Shown here in pieces: positions 15,101 to 24,600 of a stretch of 64,000 nucleotides of DNA (position 1 is the first letter of the stretch; every line of letters starts with the position of its first letter). A program made the translations under genes and the position numbers. The stretch spans positions 372,001 to 436,000 of the forward strand of contig NW_024104765.1 in the NCBI RefSeq assembly GCF_003945595.2, written 5' to 3'. Source of the DNA: Pipra filicauda (lineage: Eukaryota; Chordata; Aves; Passeriformes; Pipridae). Under the pieces are notes generated by a model that did no database searches, was not told the origin of the DNA, and worked only from the letters and a program-made list of their open reading frames with translations.

Positions 15101-16029
15101 GTAGGGGTCTGAATCCCACCACGTGAGATTGTTTCCTATATTTCAATGACAGTATTGTGTCATATGATTTACAGTGTTTTACATAGTTGCTGACATAGAA
15201 GGCTGAGTGTAATAAGGAACACGTTGTTGTTTCAAGTGCTGGCTTTGTAATATTAACAGTTTGTGAAAAGTGGTTTTGTGATTCTATCAGTAGCAATTCC
15301 TGTGACTAAACAGAGTTTTAATCATAAATTATCTTAACTTTTGCCCCTTGTCAAGGGGTTAGTGAGCAATGTCATGAAAGAAGGCATTTTTCCCTTTTAT
15401 CTGATGCTTTGTGACACCAGCCTGTAAACCTCATTACATTTTGCAGAAACTAGACAAATACTGGAAGAGCTTACCATAAAAACATTTTATTCTAACAGAA
15501 AAAGCCTTCAACACCTAACAAAATTTTCCAGGAAAATGACCAGTGGAAAATAGGAAATTGTTAAAAGACTCACTTAAAGTTGTGTTCTTACACAACTTAC
15601 AGTGCTGTTCACACATCCTGTTAGTTCAGGAGTTATAAAATCACTGTCACAAACGTGTATTGACAGAAGGACAAAGTTGGCCGTGTTCCAGGTTTGTGAA
15701 GCCCGTAGATGTAAAACAGACAAACGCACCTAAGTATATACTAGTGCTAAAATGTTCAAACACAATTTTGCTTAATCTGATTATTTTTCTTTCTTTAGGC
15801 CAATTTGCGTCGCAAATTAACTCATGCCATGCAGACTGATCTCAGCCATATGAAAAGAGAGAACTTCACCCAAGTGTACTTGCCAAAAGGTGTTGGCACC
15901 CAGACCAAGCGTGACAACTCCAGCAATGTACCCAGACCACAGATTTTCTTGAAAGGTCTCCGAGGACAATCCTCTCTTACTACTCATATGGTCAAAGTAG
16001 ACTTAACAAGAGCAGTAGATGAAACCTAA
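49..16029 (+). CDS. CFAP206: CFAP206, cilia- and flagella-associated protein 206 (3' part, 10 coding exons)
   Basis: The spliced product is 557 residues plus stop, from exons 49-139, 1272-1460, 1702-1860, 4132-4340, 5875-5994, 8480-8678, 9359-9496, 11506-11699, 12767-12910 and 15799-16029. Every junction has AG/GT sites and keeps the frame open. Known of the family: it is an axonemal protein linked to radial spoke 2 and inner-arm dynein docking in motile cilia (Tetrahymena FAP206), and it carries the CFAP206/DUF3508 domain. Residues recalled from the mammalian protein are present in order: [70 protein letters not shown], and the C-terminal DET. The mammalian protein is about 622 residues, so about 64 N-terminal residues lie left of position 49. 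No frameshift or stop interrupts it, so it looks functional. Identification is confident; the role comes from the family only. Confidence 0.95.
140..1271 (+). other. CFAP206 intron, simple repeats only
   Basis: No coding exon is seen here. The interval holds an (AAAC)n tract at 744-778 and a (TG)n tract at 971-987. The rest is unremarkable AT-rich intron. Confidence 0.8.
744..778 (+). repeat. (AAAC)n microsatellite
   Basis: There are about seven tandem AAAC units followed by an A-run and a C-run. It creates a short spurious ORF on both strands. Confidence 0.95.
1272..1460 (+). CDS. CFAP206: CFAP206 in-window coding exon 2
   Basis: The acceptor is TTCCTAG and the donor is GTGAGT. The split codon G|CT gives Ala. 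The exon encodes the segment with VVRDITDK and [19 protein letters not shown] and is 189 bp long. Confidence 0.94.
1702..1860 (+). CDS. CFAP206: CFAP206 in-window coding exon 3
   Basis: The acceptor is GGTTATAG and the donor is GTAAGT. It encodes [22 protein letters not shown] and [11 protein letters not shown]. These align with the mammalian block around residues 155-210. Confidence 0.94.
1861..4131 (+). other. CFAP206 intron, no further feature seen
   Basis: This is 2.27 kb of AT-rich intron between exons with strong splice sites. I see no coding exon, RNA gene or recognisable repeat in it. Confidence 0.75.
4132..4340 (+). CDS. CFAP206: CFAP206 in-window coding exon 4
   Basis: The acceptor is ATGAATAG and the donor is GTGAGA. 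It encodes [13 protein letters not shown] through [18 protein letters not shown]. It ends in phase 0, and a CR1 insertion begins 135 bp downstream. Confidence 0.92.
4476..5440 (-). mobile_element. CR1 LINE fragment, about 0.95 kb, antisense to CFAP206
   Basis: The left end is the CR1 3' terminus (AGAATCATAGAACCATAG). Read on the minus strand it encodes a decayed CR1 reverse-transcriptase C-terminus ([27 protein letters not shown] residues) with stops and frame breaks. It is truncated at its 5' end, as most CR1 copies are. It sits in the intron after exon 4 and accounts for all ORFs between 4544 and 5457. Confidence 0.92.
5875..5994 (+). CDS. CFAP206: CFAP206 in-window coding exon 5
   Basis: The acceptor is CTTTCCAG and the donor is GTAAGT. 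The exon is 120 bp, or 40 whole codons. It encodes [31 protein letters not shown]. Confidence 0.92.
5995..8479 (+). other. CFAP206 intron with an AT-rich palindromic tract
   Basis: No exon is seen. Near 6842-6889 there is a CATA-type simple repeat with two inverted repeats, and a GGAA run lies near 7017-7032. The rest is featureless to my reading. Confidence 0.7.
6842..6889. repeat. AT-rich palindromes and (CATA)n tract
   Basis: 6842-6857 is a perfect 16-base palindrome (GTATGATATATCATAC). It is followed by (CATA)n. A second inverted repeat has 11-base arms at 6865-6875 and 6879-6889 around a 3-base loop. It is probably a decayed microsatellite. Confidence 0.8.
8480..8678 (+). CDS. CFAP206: CFAP206 in-window coding exon 6
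   Basis: The acceptor is TGTTCTAG and the donor is GTACGG. It encodes [16 protein letters not shown] and a leucine-rich stretch ending RETM. This is the least conserved part relative to the mammalian protein, but the frame and phase fit both neighbours. Confidence 0.9.
9359..9496 (+). CDS. CFAP206: CFAP206 in-window coding exon 7
   Basis: The acceptor is TTTTTTAG and the donor is GTATGC. It encodes [18 protein letters not shown] and [14 protein letters not shown]. These match the mammalian [18 protein letters not shown] block. Confidence 0.93.
9497..11505 (+). other. CFAP206 intron carrying an ancient CR1/L3-like relic
   Basis: No exon is seen between the phase-1 donor at 9497 and the next acceptor. 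Much of the interval resembles an old LINE fragment, listed separately. Confidence 0.7.
10258..11120 (-). mobile_element. Ancient CR1/L3-like LINE relic
   Basis: Stretches resemble the antisense of old amniote CR1/L3 elements. These include a TTTTTTGACTGCCACTGAGTAG-like segment with a downstream AATGATTCTAGATCTTTCCTG motif, and a CTTTCTTTAACCTCTCCTGCTATG-like segment. All are heavily diverged. The boundaries are approximate and the assignment is from memory of the consensus, so it needs RepeatMasker. Confidence 0.5.
11506..11699 (+). CDS. CFAP206: CFAP206 in-window coding exon 8
   Basis: The acceptor is CTTTTTTAG and the donor is GTACAC. It encodes [26 protein letters not shown] and [17 protein letters not shown]. 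It ends in phase 0. Confidence 0.94.
11700..12766 (+). other. CFAP206 intron with a (GGT)n tract
   Basis: A (GGT)n trinucleotide tract lies at 12431-12451. I see nothing else in this intron. Confidence 0.7.
12767..12910 (+). CDS. CFAP206: CFAP206 in-window coding exon 9
   Basis: The acceptor is CATCCAG and the donor is GTTTGT, a weaker consensus. The exon has 48 whole codons. It includes [19 protein letters not shown], the most conserved block of the C-terminal part. Confidence 0.94.
12911..15798 (+). other. CFAP206 last intron, 2.9 kb
   Basis: An A-rich low-complexity tract lies at 13589-13616. I see no exon or clear transposon. Frames that stay open for up to 180 codons here (13510-14052) look random in composition. 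Confidence 0.7.
15799..16029 (+). CDS. CFAP206: CFAP206 terminal coding exon
   Basis: The acceptor is TTCTTTAG. It encodes [30 protein letters not shown] and a C-terminus VDET followed by TAA at 16027-16029. The terminal DET matches the mammalian protein. Confidence 0.95.
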   Translation, partial: ANLRRKLTHAMQTDLSHMKRENFTQVYLPKGVGTQTKRDNSSNVPRPQIFLKGLRGQSSLTTHMVKVDLTRAVDET

Positions 16030-16101
16030 GTGGAAATGAGAAACCTAAAGACACATATTGAATGTGTATATAAAAATCCTTCGATATATCTGAATTAAGG
16101 T

Positions 16102-16107
16102 ATTAAA
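16102..16107 (+). promoter_or_regulatory. Candidate CFAP206 polyadenylation signal (ATTAAA)
   Basis: ATTAAA lies 73 bp after the CFAP206 stop. A T/GT-rich stretch (TTTTGCTGTGTCTGTTG) follows at the usual distance for a downstream element. This would give a very short 3' UTR, and no transcript evidence is available. Confidence 0.5.
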
Positions 16108-17346
16108 GATTTTGCTGTGTCTGTTGATTCCAGGAGCAGTTGGTTTGTTTCATTTATCTTATCTATTGTGGCTGCTGACTGGCCTTAGGTGATAGAAATT
16201 ATAAGCCTGAAGCACACAGATTTCAAACAGCTTTTTGGATCAAGATGTTCCCATGGACTTTCACCTAAACTAACATTTAAATGTGTAGTGTATGTTCTGG
16301 GATTTTCTTGAAGTTTTAGTACAACTTTTGCTTGTTGAAACGCTGTCATTAAGTGAAATAAGAGTCACACATTTGTCACACTCCAGCCTTAGAGCAGAAT
16401 TGTCAGGAAGGTAAAACCAGCAAAATAAAACCAGTCTGGGTCCTTGGGCCTGTCTGTTTGTGCTGGTGTTAACCCAACCCAATGAGTGTAACCCATTGCA
16501 GGGACGTTGAGAAAAGGGAATCTATTTTGGATTGCTCTGGCAGTCCTTTGGATCTCTAGTAATTTCTGTAATTGTTGGCTAAACAGTGTGCTGGGAAGCA
16601 CGCTGCAAACCATAGGAACTTCAGGGCACCTTTTCGAAAGCTCTGTTTTGTTTGTGTTTGAAAAACTAAAACATAACAGGAAAAGGTTTTTAGCTTTATG
16701 TCATTGTGGCAGGGAAATATGTGCCAGGCCTGATCAATGCAACTGCAGCCAGTATTTCTGTATGTGAAAACTCGCATCATTTGAGCTTTAAGATGAAACA
16801 TCTTCTCAAATGGAAGCAGGGGATACTTCAAATCAGAGATTCTTTTCATGACAACAAAGAACTCCACAAGTCGCTATCTGCAAAATGTCCAGGTGCAGAG
16901 CTGTGATTGCATAGGGTGTGCTAAGGTTTCTAAACGTCTTTTTTTTGTGTGCTGTGTGGTGCAGTGTGGTTTCCTGGTCATTGTTACACAAGCCTGTGAC
17001 AATGAAGCTCGAAGATTCAAGCTGCTGAGTGATTTTTCTAGGGTATTGTGCAGGACAGCATTCTCTTTTTTTTTTTAACTGTTTCCAAGGTATCTGGCTT
17101 CACTTTTAAGTTATACAACTGGGACAAATCCACAAAGCATTATTAAAAAACCCAAAGGAGCAGGAGTGGAGCACTAAGAAAGAACTTGGCTAAATGGTCT
17201 TTCACTAGGTGATTTTATCTTTTGGGAAAATAAACTAATCAGTAGCAGCCAGATGTGCTGCTCTTCCATGTTTTTAAATTATGAGCTGGCACCAAATGAA
17301 TCGATTTATTAATAAAAATTTGAATGCGATTACCAGCTGCAGCTTT

Positions 17347-17368
17347 AAAAAAAAAAAAAAAAAAAAAA
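17347..17368 (+). repeat. 22-base poly(A) run
   Basis: This is an uninterrupted run of 22 A followed by GAAAGAAAAG. It could be a retroposon tail or simple slippage. I could not recognise a retroposed body upstream. Confidence 0.85.
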
Positions 17369-17521
17369 GAAAGAAAAGTACCCTATTGCTGCTTTTGCTG
17401 CTTTATTAAACACTTCCTGTTGCTGTGATCTCTCTATATTTTTACCATCATTCGCTTTGAGGCTTTTAAGTTACAGTTTTTACCAACAAACTGGTATTTC
17501 AGTTTTATCATTTCAGTTATA

Positions 17522-17680
17522 CAGGCTGCCCAGGGAGGTGGTGGAGTTTCCCTCCCTGGAGACATTCAAACCCCACATGGATGTGTTCCTGTGTCACCTG
17601 CTCCAGGTGACCCTTCCTTTGGAAGGGGGTTGGACTGGATGATCTCCAGAGGTCCCTTCCAACCCTAACGATTCCGTGAG
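17522..17680 (+). mobile_element. CR1 LINE 3' end fragment
   Basis: It contains the CR1 3' region GCCCAGGGAGGTGGTGGAG, then GGTTGGACTGGATGATCTCCAGAGG, and terminates near ATTCCGTGAG. It lies about 250 bp upstream of the SLC35A1 CpG island in the same orientation. Confidence 0.85.
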
Positions 17681-17929
17681 TTCAAGAATCCAGAAATATA
17701 TTTTATTTAATAGAAAACCGATGAGTGAAAAATTCCGTTTCTTCTACTTTGTTCTTTTTCATTGGGGAAATTTTACTGCAGCGTTGTAAAATACTGGGGA
17801 ATACAATTGTAACCCACATCGCAGTTCTGGCGCTGCAGAAACGTGCCGGTACCGAGGAGCTTACTCCTGGCAATGAGAAATACGCGTGTGAGATTCCCGG
17901 GTGTTTACTGCCAATAAAACAGTTCCGAA

Positions 17930-18600
17930 AGAGGCCGGGTGGAGCAGGATTGTACCCAGGATATCCAGGCGGGAGGGAGCCGACTCGATGGTGCGGCGCG
18001 GGCGGCGGGGCGCTCTGGGCGGCCGCTCTGCTCTCTATGGTGCGATGGGAGGAGCGGCGGGGCACGGCGGGCGGCTCCGGCCCGGCGGTCCTGGCGCCTT
18101 CGGCGAGCACCATGTCGCCTCCGAAAGGTGAGGGCGGCGGCGCGGGGCACCCGGCGGGTTCCGCGGTTCCCAGAGGGCGACAGGGCCGGAGAACGGGGAC
18201 AATTCCCACCCCCTGCCAAGAGGAAGCGCGACCCGCGCGCCGACGGCTCCCCCCTTCCTCCCCCGCGCCAGAGGGAGTGGAACTGTCCTCCCCGCTGCGG
18301 GCTGCGGCGCCGGGCGCCACCACCGCGGGCTCAGGGGGAGGAAGGAAAGGGCTGCGCGGGGTCGCGCCGGGGAGGGGCTCTCCCCGCCTGCCTTCCCGGC
18401 CCCCCCGCTCTCCTCCCGCTGCCCAGCCGCCTCTCTCCGAAGTGTAGGGCCGCTGCTTCCCGGCGTGTGGGCCGCCGGTGCTCCCGGTTCGGGGCTCTCC
18501 GGGGCGCCTCCGCCTTCAGGATCAGCGGCAGCCGCGTCTCCCCCGCCGCCGGTTCCGGCTTCGGGAGAGTCCGAACGTGGCGCAGCATGTTTGGGGCTTA
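17930..18600. promoter_or_regulatory. CpG island and promoter region of SLC35A1
   Basis: This is an abrupt GC- and CpG-rich interval with repeated GGGCGG-type GC boxes in otherwise AT-rich sequence. It covers the SLC35A1 first exon and start of intron 1. No TATA box is obvious, which fits a housekeeping promoter. The transcription start cannot be set from sequence alone. Every frame stays open here because GC-rich DNA has few stops. Confidence 0.85.
18112..18127 (+). CDS. SLC35A1: SLC35A1 coding exon 1
   Basis: It encodes MSPPK plus the first base of Glu, and the donor is GTGAGG. The ORF track frame is open upstream through an earlier ATG at 18037. The 18112 start is preferred because it gives the family's usual length. 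Confidence 0.85.
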
Positions 18601-21600
18601 TCCCGAGGTGCAGGTGGTCAGTGCACAGGGACATCCCCTGCTCCTACCCTGCGGGCACCGCCGGATCAAGGTGTCTGTTGGGCTATGCTTAGGCTGGACA
18701 TTAGGAGGAATTTCTTCACAGAAAGGGTGATTAGACATTGGAATGGTTGCCCAGGGAGGTGGTGGAATCACTGTCTCTGGAGGTGTTTAAGGAAAGACTG
18801 GATGTGGCACTTAGTGCCATGGTCTAGTTGACATGATGGTATTAGGTCACAGGTTGGATTCGATGATCTCAGAGGTCTTTTCCAACTCAGTTGATCCTGT
18901 GATTCTCTGTGATTCTGTGTACAACGAGGCCAGAGCGCCGGTGGTCCCAAAGCCAGAACCCTCGAGCAAGCCAGGAGGGCTTAAATCCATCAGGAAGGCA
19001 ACGCCTGCCCCTCTGCTGGCTTCCCCCATGGAGAGCCTTGCACAGGGCTCTCCAGCTCTTGAGGCCGGGAAGGGTGAGGAGCAGGAGGGATCCCTGCAGT
19101 GTGTGCCAGGCACCCACCGCCCCAGGTGCCCAGGCAGAGTTGTGCTCCCTATGCCAGGCTTGGCCTTGGCTGCATCCCAGGAGCCCTGGTGGAGCCGTTA
19201 GATGAGTTGTGGAGATGTGTGGGAGGCCCGTGCTTATACCCTGAGGCTTTTGGCCTGTCTGGTCCCTTTTGCTGGAAATCATTTCATCCAAGTGGGATCT
19301 ACAGGGAAAGAAACAACAGCTTCTTTCAGCTCTTTCAGCTCTTACTTTCTTTAGGCTGGTATAAGTTCAGATTTGCCAGGAGAAGATAGGGGTGCCCCAA
19401 AGGTGCTTTCCTTCTCCTCCCTGCGCTGCACTGGTACTGATGCAGACACGTGAGCCAGGCTGGAGAAATGTCGAAGCTGAAAACTAGCTGCAGATACTTT
19501 TTCACATAATGCTAGAACTATCCGGTCTAGATACTAGATTCATTATGTCCAAATTATGCATTTGGTTTACCTAAGTTTGCAAACCATTGCCAAATTGGGA
19601 CATTTATTTATTTTTTTAAATAGTAGTTAATATAGGCAGGGATTAAATTCAGTTTTAGTTCATGTGTCAAAACACAGTGTTAATATGATTTCTGTAAGCA
19701 CTAAAACATCATTAGAAAATACATTTTTGTAAAACTAGACTAGGTTAATTATATTTCCTGGTTGTTATGCCCTTGGATTCCCACTGCCCCTCCCCACAAT
19801 CCAAATGTAATTTAAAAACTGGATTACAGCTTGTAAATCTCTTCTAAGCATTGTTGGTCCAAAAATTAATTGACTCTACCTTTTAAAAGTGGTTACTGAC
19901 GTGGGTAAGATTTTTATCTATAAGGAAGTAGCTAATTTAAATGATTGCAGCAGCAGCAGGTATTAACTGTACCTTGCAGAAATGTTACACAATTGAAGAC
20001 ATTGCTGGTTTGAAAGAAACATGAACCAAAACACTGGTTGCACTGGATTCAGCAACTCATTCCCATATTAAATGAGCAAAGTTATTACAGATCTTCTTAT
20101 CTTGTAGCTCATTCCCTGTTCAGCAGAGGAGCATAAACTTACAGCAATTAAAGTAAGTTTTTTTAGGATGTTCGGAAAACAACAGATAGTGGCCCAAAAG
20201 GTGCTGCTGAATGACCAACATCCACAGGACAGATGCCAAACATAACAAAGAATAATCTACCAGTTTGAAAGATAGTTTTGTAGAAGCCACACATTTGCTG
20301 ATGTGTTGTGGTCGTGCTTCTGTGCAGAGAGAAGTCTGTTTGAAGTCGTGCTCTTTTCTCTCTCTTGGTTCAGATGCAGGATTAGCCGTTCTCTGATGTG
20401 GGACTGAACTGGCATAGCCCGGCCGTATCTACCCAAAGGAACTCTCAGGCCTCAGAGGAGTCTCTCATGAAAAACTGCCTTGTGCCAGTAGACCTGGGAC
20501 AGACTAACTCCCAAATTTTGCAGGATAGTTGTTGGCTGAGGGCAAAACAGTTACAAGAATTGCTATTGTTGTAGGAGTATAGCAGTGGGGAAGGCAGAGG
20601 GGATAATGAAGATGATACATAGTCCTTATGTGGTTTAGTTTACTCAAGTAACCATAACCTTAGTGTTTTCCACAGTGAGTTTTTCAAGAAAGCCCTTTGT
20701 GTAAAGTCCCATCACCATTCTGAGCAAAACTCTTCCTTTACTAAGTTAGGTGGAAAATAGGGCTGAAGGAAATGCTGCCTTAATTGTTAAGATTTGCTAG
20801 ACTGATTCCCTTCTTTGCTGATACTGAACTTTTCCTCTCTCTTTGCTTTTGCTTATCTGCTGGTTCTCTGTCAGACATCAGTATATTACGTGGAAAGGAT
20901 CAGCTGCCATTTCAGAACGAGCTCCTACTGTCAGCTAAAGAGCAGAAAAGCACAGAAAGACTTTTTGATTACTATTAGATAGATATTAATGTCTGATTAA
21001 TTTTTCTAGAAGGCAAGAGAGCATCTTATTTTCAAACACCTGGAATTCCTATACAAGCTTCTTCGAGAGGGCTTTAAAATTTAACTAAAACTTTTTTATG
21101 GGAAGTGTTTCCCAACATTGTAATTATTGTATGCTACCAAAGTATGTGTTTGTTACAGCCCTCCCCCCATTTCAGTTCTTAAATTAAAATGAGGGCCATG
21201 CTGAGCTGTCATCTCTGTTTTCTTTCAGAAAATGTCAGCTTACTGTTCAAGCTGTACTGCCTCACAGTGATGACCCTGGTGGCTGCCACGTACACGGTCG
21301 CATTGCGGTACACGAGGACAGTGGAGACAGAACTCTACTTTTCAACGACGGCTGTGTGCATCACTGAAGTTATCAAGTTGTTCTTGAGTGTGGGCATCTT
21401 GGCTAAGTAAGTGTGGGAATGCTAATCAGTACTTTGAAAACGGGTCCTTGCTTCTAGCCTCAGCTTCTCAGGTACTAAAGTGCAGATACAGTTGAGAATG
21501 TGGCTGGATAATCACTGCTGAGGACGGGTAATTTCAGAATGGGTTAGTGACCTCCTCAAGTGAAACTGCTTTGCAAACAGCACAATATTCAGGTGTGTCC

Positions 21601-24600
21601 TTTCTGCATATTTTCTAGTTTTGTATGCTTTGGAATCGGTTCAAAACGTCAGCATGAATTATCCACAATCTTTTGGGTCTTTAAAATGTTGGTGTAGGTG
21701 AAAGTTGGACTGTGAGCCATTGTCTGTTGAGTTACATAAAATTTTAAAGTTCCTACTTATAAATTTTCCCAAACAATGTTATGGACAGATATTTTGCTGT
21801 CTCCATTAATCTGGCAAACCAATGCTGAAAGACTGTGGACAGAAAATATTCGTTTCTGTAATCCCAGACTGCTGCCAAGAACTAGAACCTTAGTCCATGC
21901 GTAAGCGTCCAAAGTAGAGAGGCCATCAGTCTGCTGTGTTTTCTCTCTGCTTCCCTGTGCTACATCCTTCCTAGGAAGACTCTTTATATTCTGGACTGGT
22001 CCAAAAGCCTGGTTCTTGCCATTGTGGTAGAATTTGTTCTTGTAGCGTCTCTGCCTGTTTTGTTGTGACTTTTGGTACATCAGAAGTCTGGCTGTTATAT
22101 GCTAGAGGAACATGAAATCACATGATATACTTCAGATCTTCATCAGATATTTTCAACTTAATATCCAAATGGCATTTTATTTGCTTTAGTGGTGAGACAA
22201 TGTCTGAATTTGGTAAGGCAGCTGTGGCAAACTGTCTTTTGTTTAACCTTTTGTTAAATGGAAGGTCTTAAAAAAGGCAAGTGTAAGCAGTGGCAAATTT
22301 CTGTTTTTATGCACCCTGGGCTTCTCACTCTGTCAGCACAAAATGCTGGCACAAGCATCTCTGCTGACACGTGGTTGTACTGTGGTTCTCACTGTTGTGA
22401 CCAGTGTGGATCCCACCTGCTTTCTGGAGACTATAGCAGCCTGTCTTTCCCAATCGTGAGGGACCTGTGGGTGGCATTTGGTAGCCTCACCTATGTGTAT
22501 AATTTGTCAAATCTTGTGTACTTGGGCCCCAAGCTATTTATAGTATAGCAGAGAGGCCTAGTTCAGCAATGTAAGATGTCCCTTTTGTTTATGTTTTATA
22601 CGAACAATCTTTTTGCTTGAAATAATTAAAATCAAAATTACTTTTAACTCAGAAAGAAGTCTGTTTTGTTTATGTTTTTAGAACAGCCCTGCAGAGCCAA
22701 AAATCCATGTAGCCCATCATTCTCCCTTTGGCAGCAGTCAGCAGAGGGTGCTTAGAACAGAAGTGTAGACAACAGGGAAGCACAGGCTGAGCTTTCCTTA
22801 ACTGGTGGCAGAAGCTTATGGAGTGCCCATCCTGGATGCTGTGTGCTCTGTGTGATTGTCCAGTTTATTTTTGAAATGCTAGTCCCTACTGTATCTGTGA
22901 AGTGACTTTTGAAATTTAATTACATGCTATATGAAAAAGTACTTTTTAATAAACACCTTATCTAGCAGTTTCACTGGACTCTGTTGTCTTGTGTTGACAG
23001 ATGTCATGAATAATCTTTCCTCCTTCATTTAGCTTTTCATATCTCTACAGATCTGTGTTTTCATCACTCATTTATTTTCTGAGCTAGGAGTCTTAGTTTA
23101 ATTTTACTGTGATCATCCTAGTACCCATCCCTACAGCATTTCCAGTATAGTTACATCCCTTTTGAAACAGAATCCAGAGCATGCTTGTATTCAGGATGGG
23201 AACATGCCATGGCATTAGGCAGAGGGGTGAAGGTGCTTTCACTCTTGGCCTTGGTTCTTTTCCTGAGGATTTGTAGCATTTTGCTGATTTCACTCAACAC
23301 AGCTAAACCTTGAGCTGGCATCAGCAGAGCTACTCTGATAATTTTTACAGGTGCCCAAAGCTAGATTAGAGATGGTTCTGTATTTAGGGTTGTCATTTCC
23401 TACGGTTCTTTCTTATTTATTGACAACCGAGCTTTGTTTACTAATTAAAATGGGAAGAATCTGATTCACTGAGTTGTTCAGAGGTTATAACATCTATTCT
23501 GATCTGGTCTGTAGTGGGGTTTTTCTTTCCATAGTTGGGATGGAGATGGGCACCAGCAGACACTGTTCATCAGGCCATGTTCACCTCTTCCCAGTAGGAT
23601 GTCCTGCATGCTGGTGGGTCCAGATGCTCTTCTTTGCTGTCCAGGTAACTGAGCTGTTTCTCAGATGGCAAAGGATCTGGTGATTTTTGCTTAGTGTAGT
23701 GAGGGACTCTTTGGCAACTATTGAAAGTTTCCTTTTGGATATCACATATGATTGAGTATTAATAGCAAACTGCCAATTTCCTAGTAACCTAGTTTTTAGA
23801 CCACTTATGAATATGCTGAACAGCAGCAATTCCAGCATAGTTTCCTTCTATGTCTCCTTTACAGCTTCCTTCAGTTTTAAATCCTAACCAATTTGTCTCA
23901 CCCAAGGCAAGTTGCCTTTGTAGTGTAATAACCTGTCAGAAGAGTCATCTGTTTTTTCTGTACCGTAGGATACATTTGGGTGGGTACCTGTTCTTTCTGA
24001 AACCACCAGCATTGATAACTGCAGTATGCAGGATACTGGAGTACAACTCTTGCATTGTTCTGCAGAATTTGTTTTCTTACACATTATTACATGATGCCTT
24101 GTATTTACTTTTAAGGTATATCCCAGAAGGCACATTGAATGGATGAATGCCAAAAGATTGTCTTTCAAAAGATAAATTTATGATAGTTTAGGCTGTGTTA
24201 GTTGTTAACTCGACTGTACTCTCAATTTATCATACTTAAAGTCCTGCTCACCATCAGGTAATAACACTTTCTACATTCTTATCTGGTACATAATTGCTTA
24301 GCAATGGATGAAGAAACGTAGAGCTGATTTGCAGTTTTAACTAATTTTAACTTCACCTTTTCTAACAAATGCATGTTTCTGTTGCAGAACAGATTGTTAT
24401 TAGTATCTCTCACCTATTCATACCCATGAATTGGCTTTAGGTATGGGGTAATGAATTTATGAAAGGGGGAGTGGCTTAAAACTGAAAGAGGGTAGATTTA
24501 GATTAGATATTAGGAAAAAATTCTTTACTGTAGGGGTGGTGAGGCTCTGAAACAGGTTGCCCAGAGATGTGGGCATCTAGAAATGTTCAAGGCCAGGTTG

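Larger units (their letters stand above)
16030..17520. other. Intergenic spacer, CFAP206 to SLC35A1
   Basis: No gene is seen. A 22-base A run lies at 17347-17368. The short ORFs on both strands around 16270-17080 have no recognisable product. Confidence 0.7.

Noticed and set aside
16270..17078. Small ORFs in the CFAP206-SLC35A1 spacer
   Set aside because: They overlap on both strands, are short, and have no family resemblance or splice context.
16030..18112. A bidirectional promoter at the CpG island
   Set aside because: CFAP206 ends, not starts, on the left side, and no divergent gene is seen.
17725..18730. Several long ORFs on both strands (up to 263 codons)
   Set aside because: They lie in the CpG island, where all frames stay open because GC-rich DNA has few stops. 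Products are Arg/Gly/Pro/Ala-rich with no recognisable domain, and only the 16 bp of SLC35A1 exon 1 is supported.
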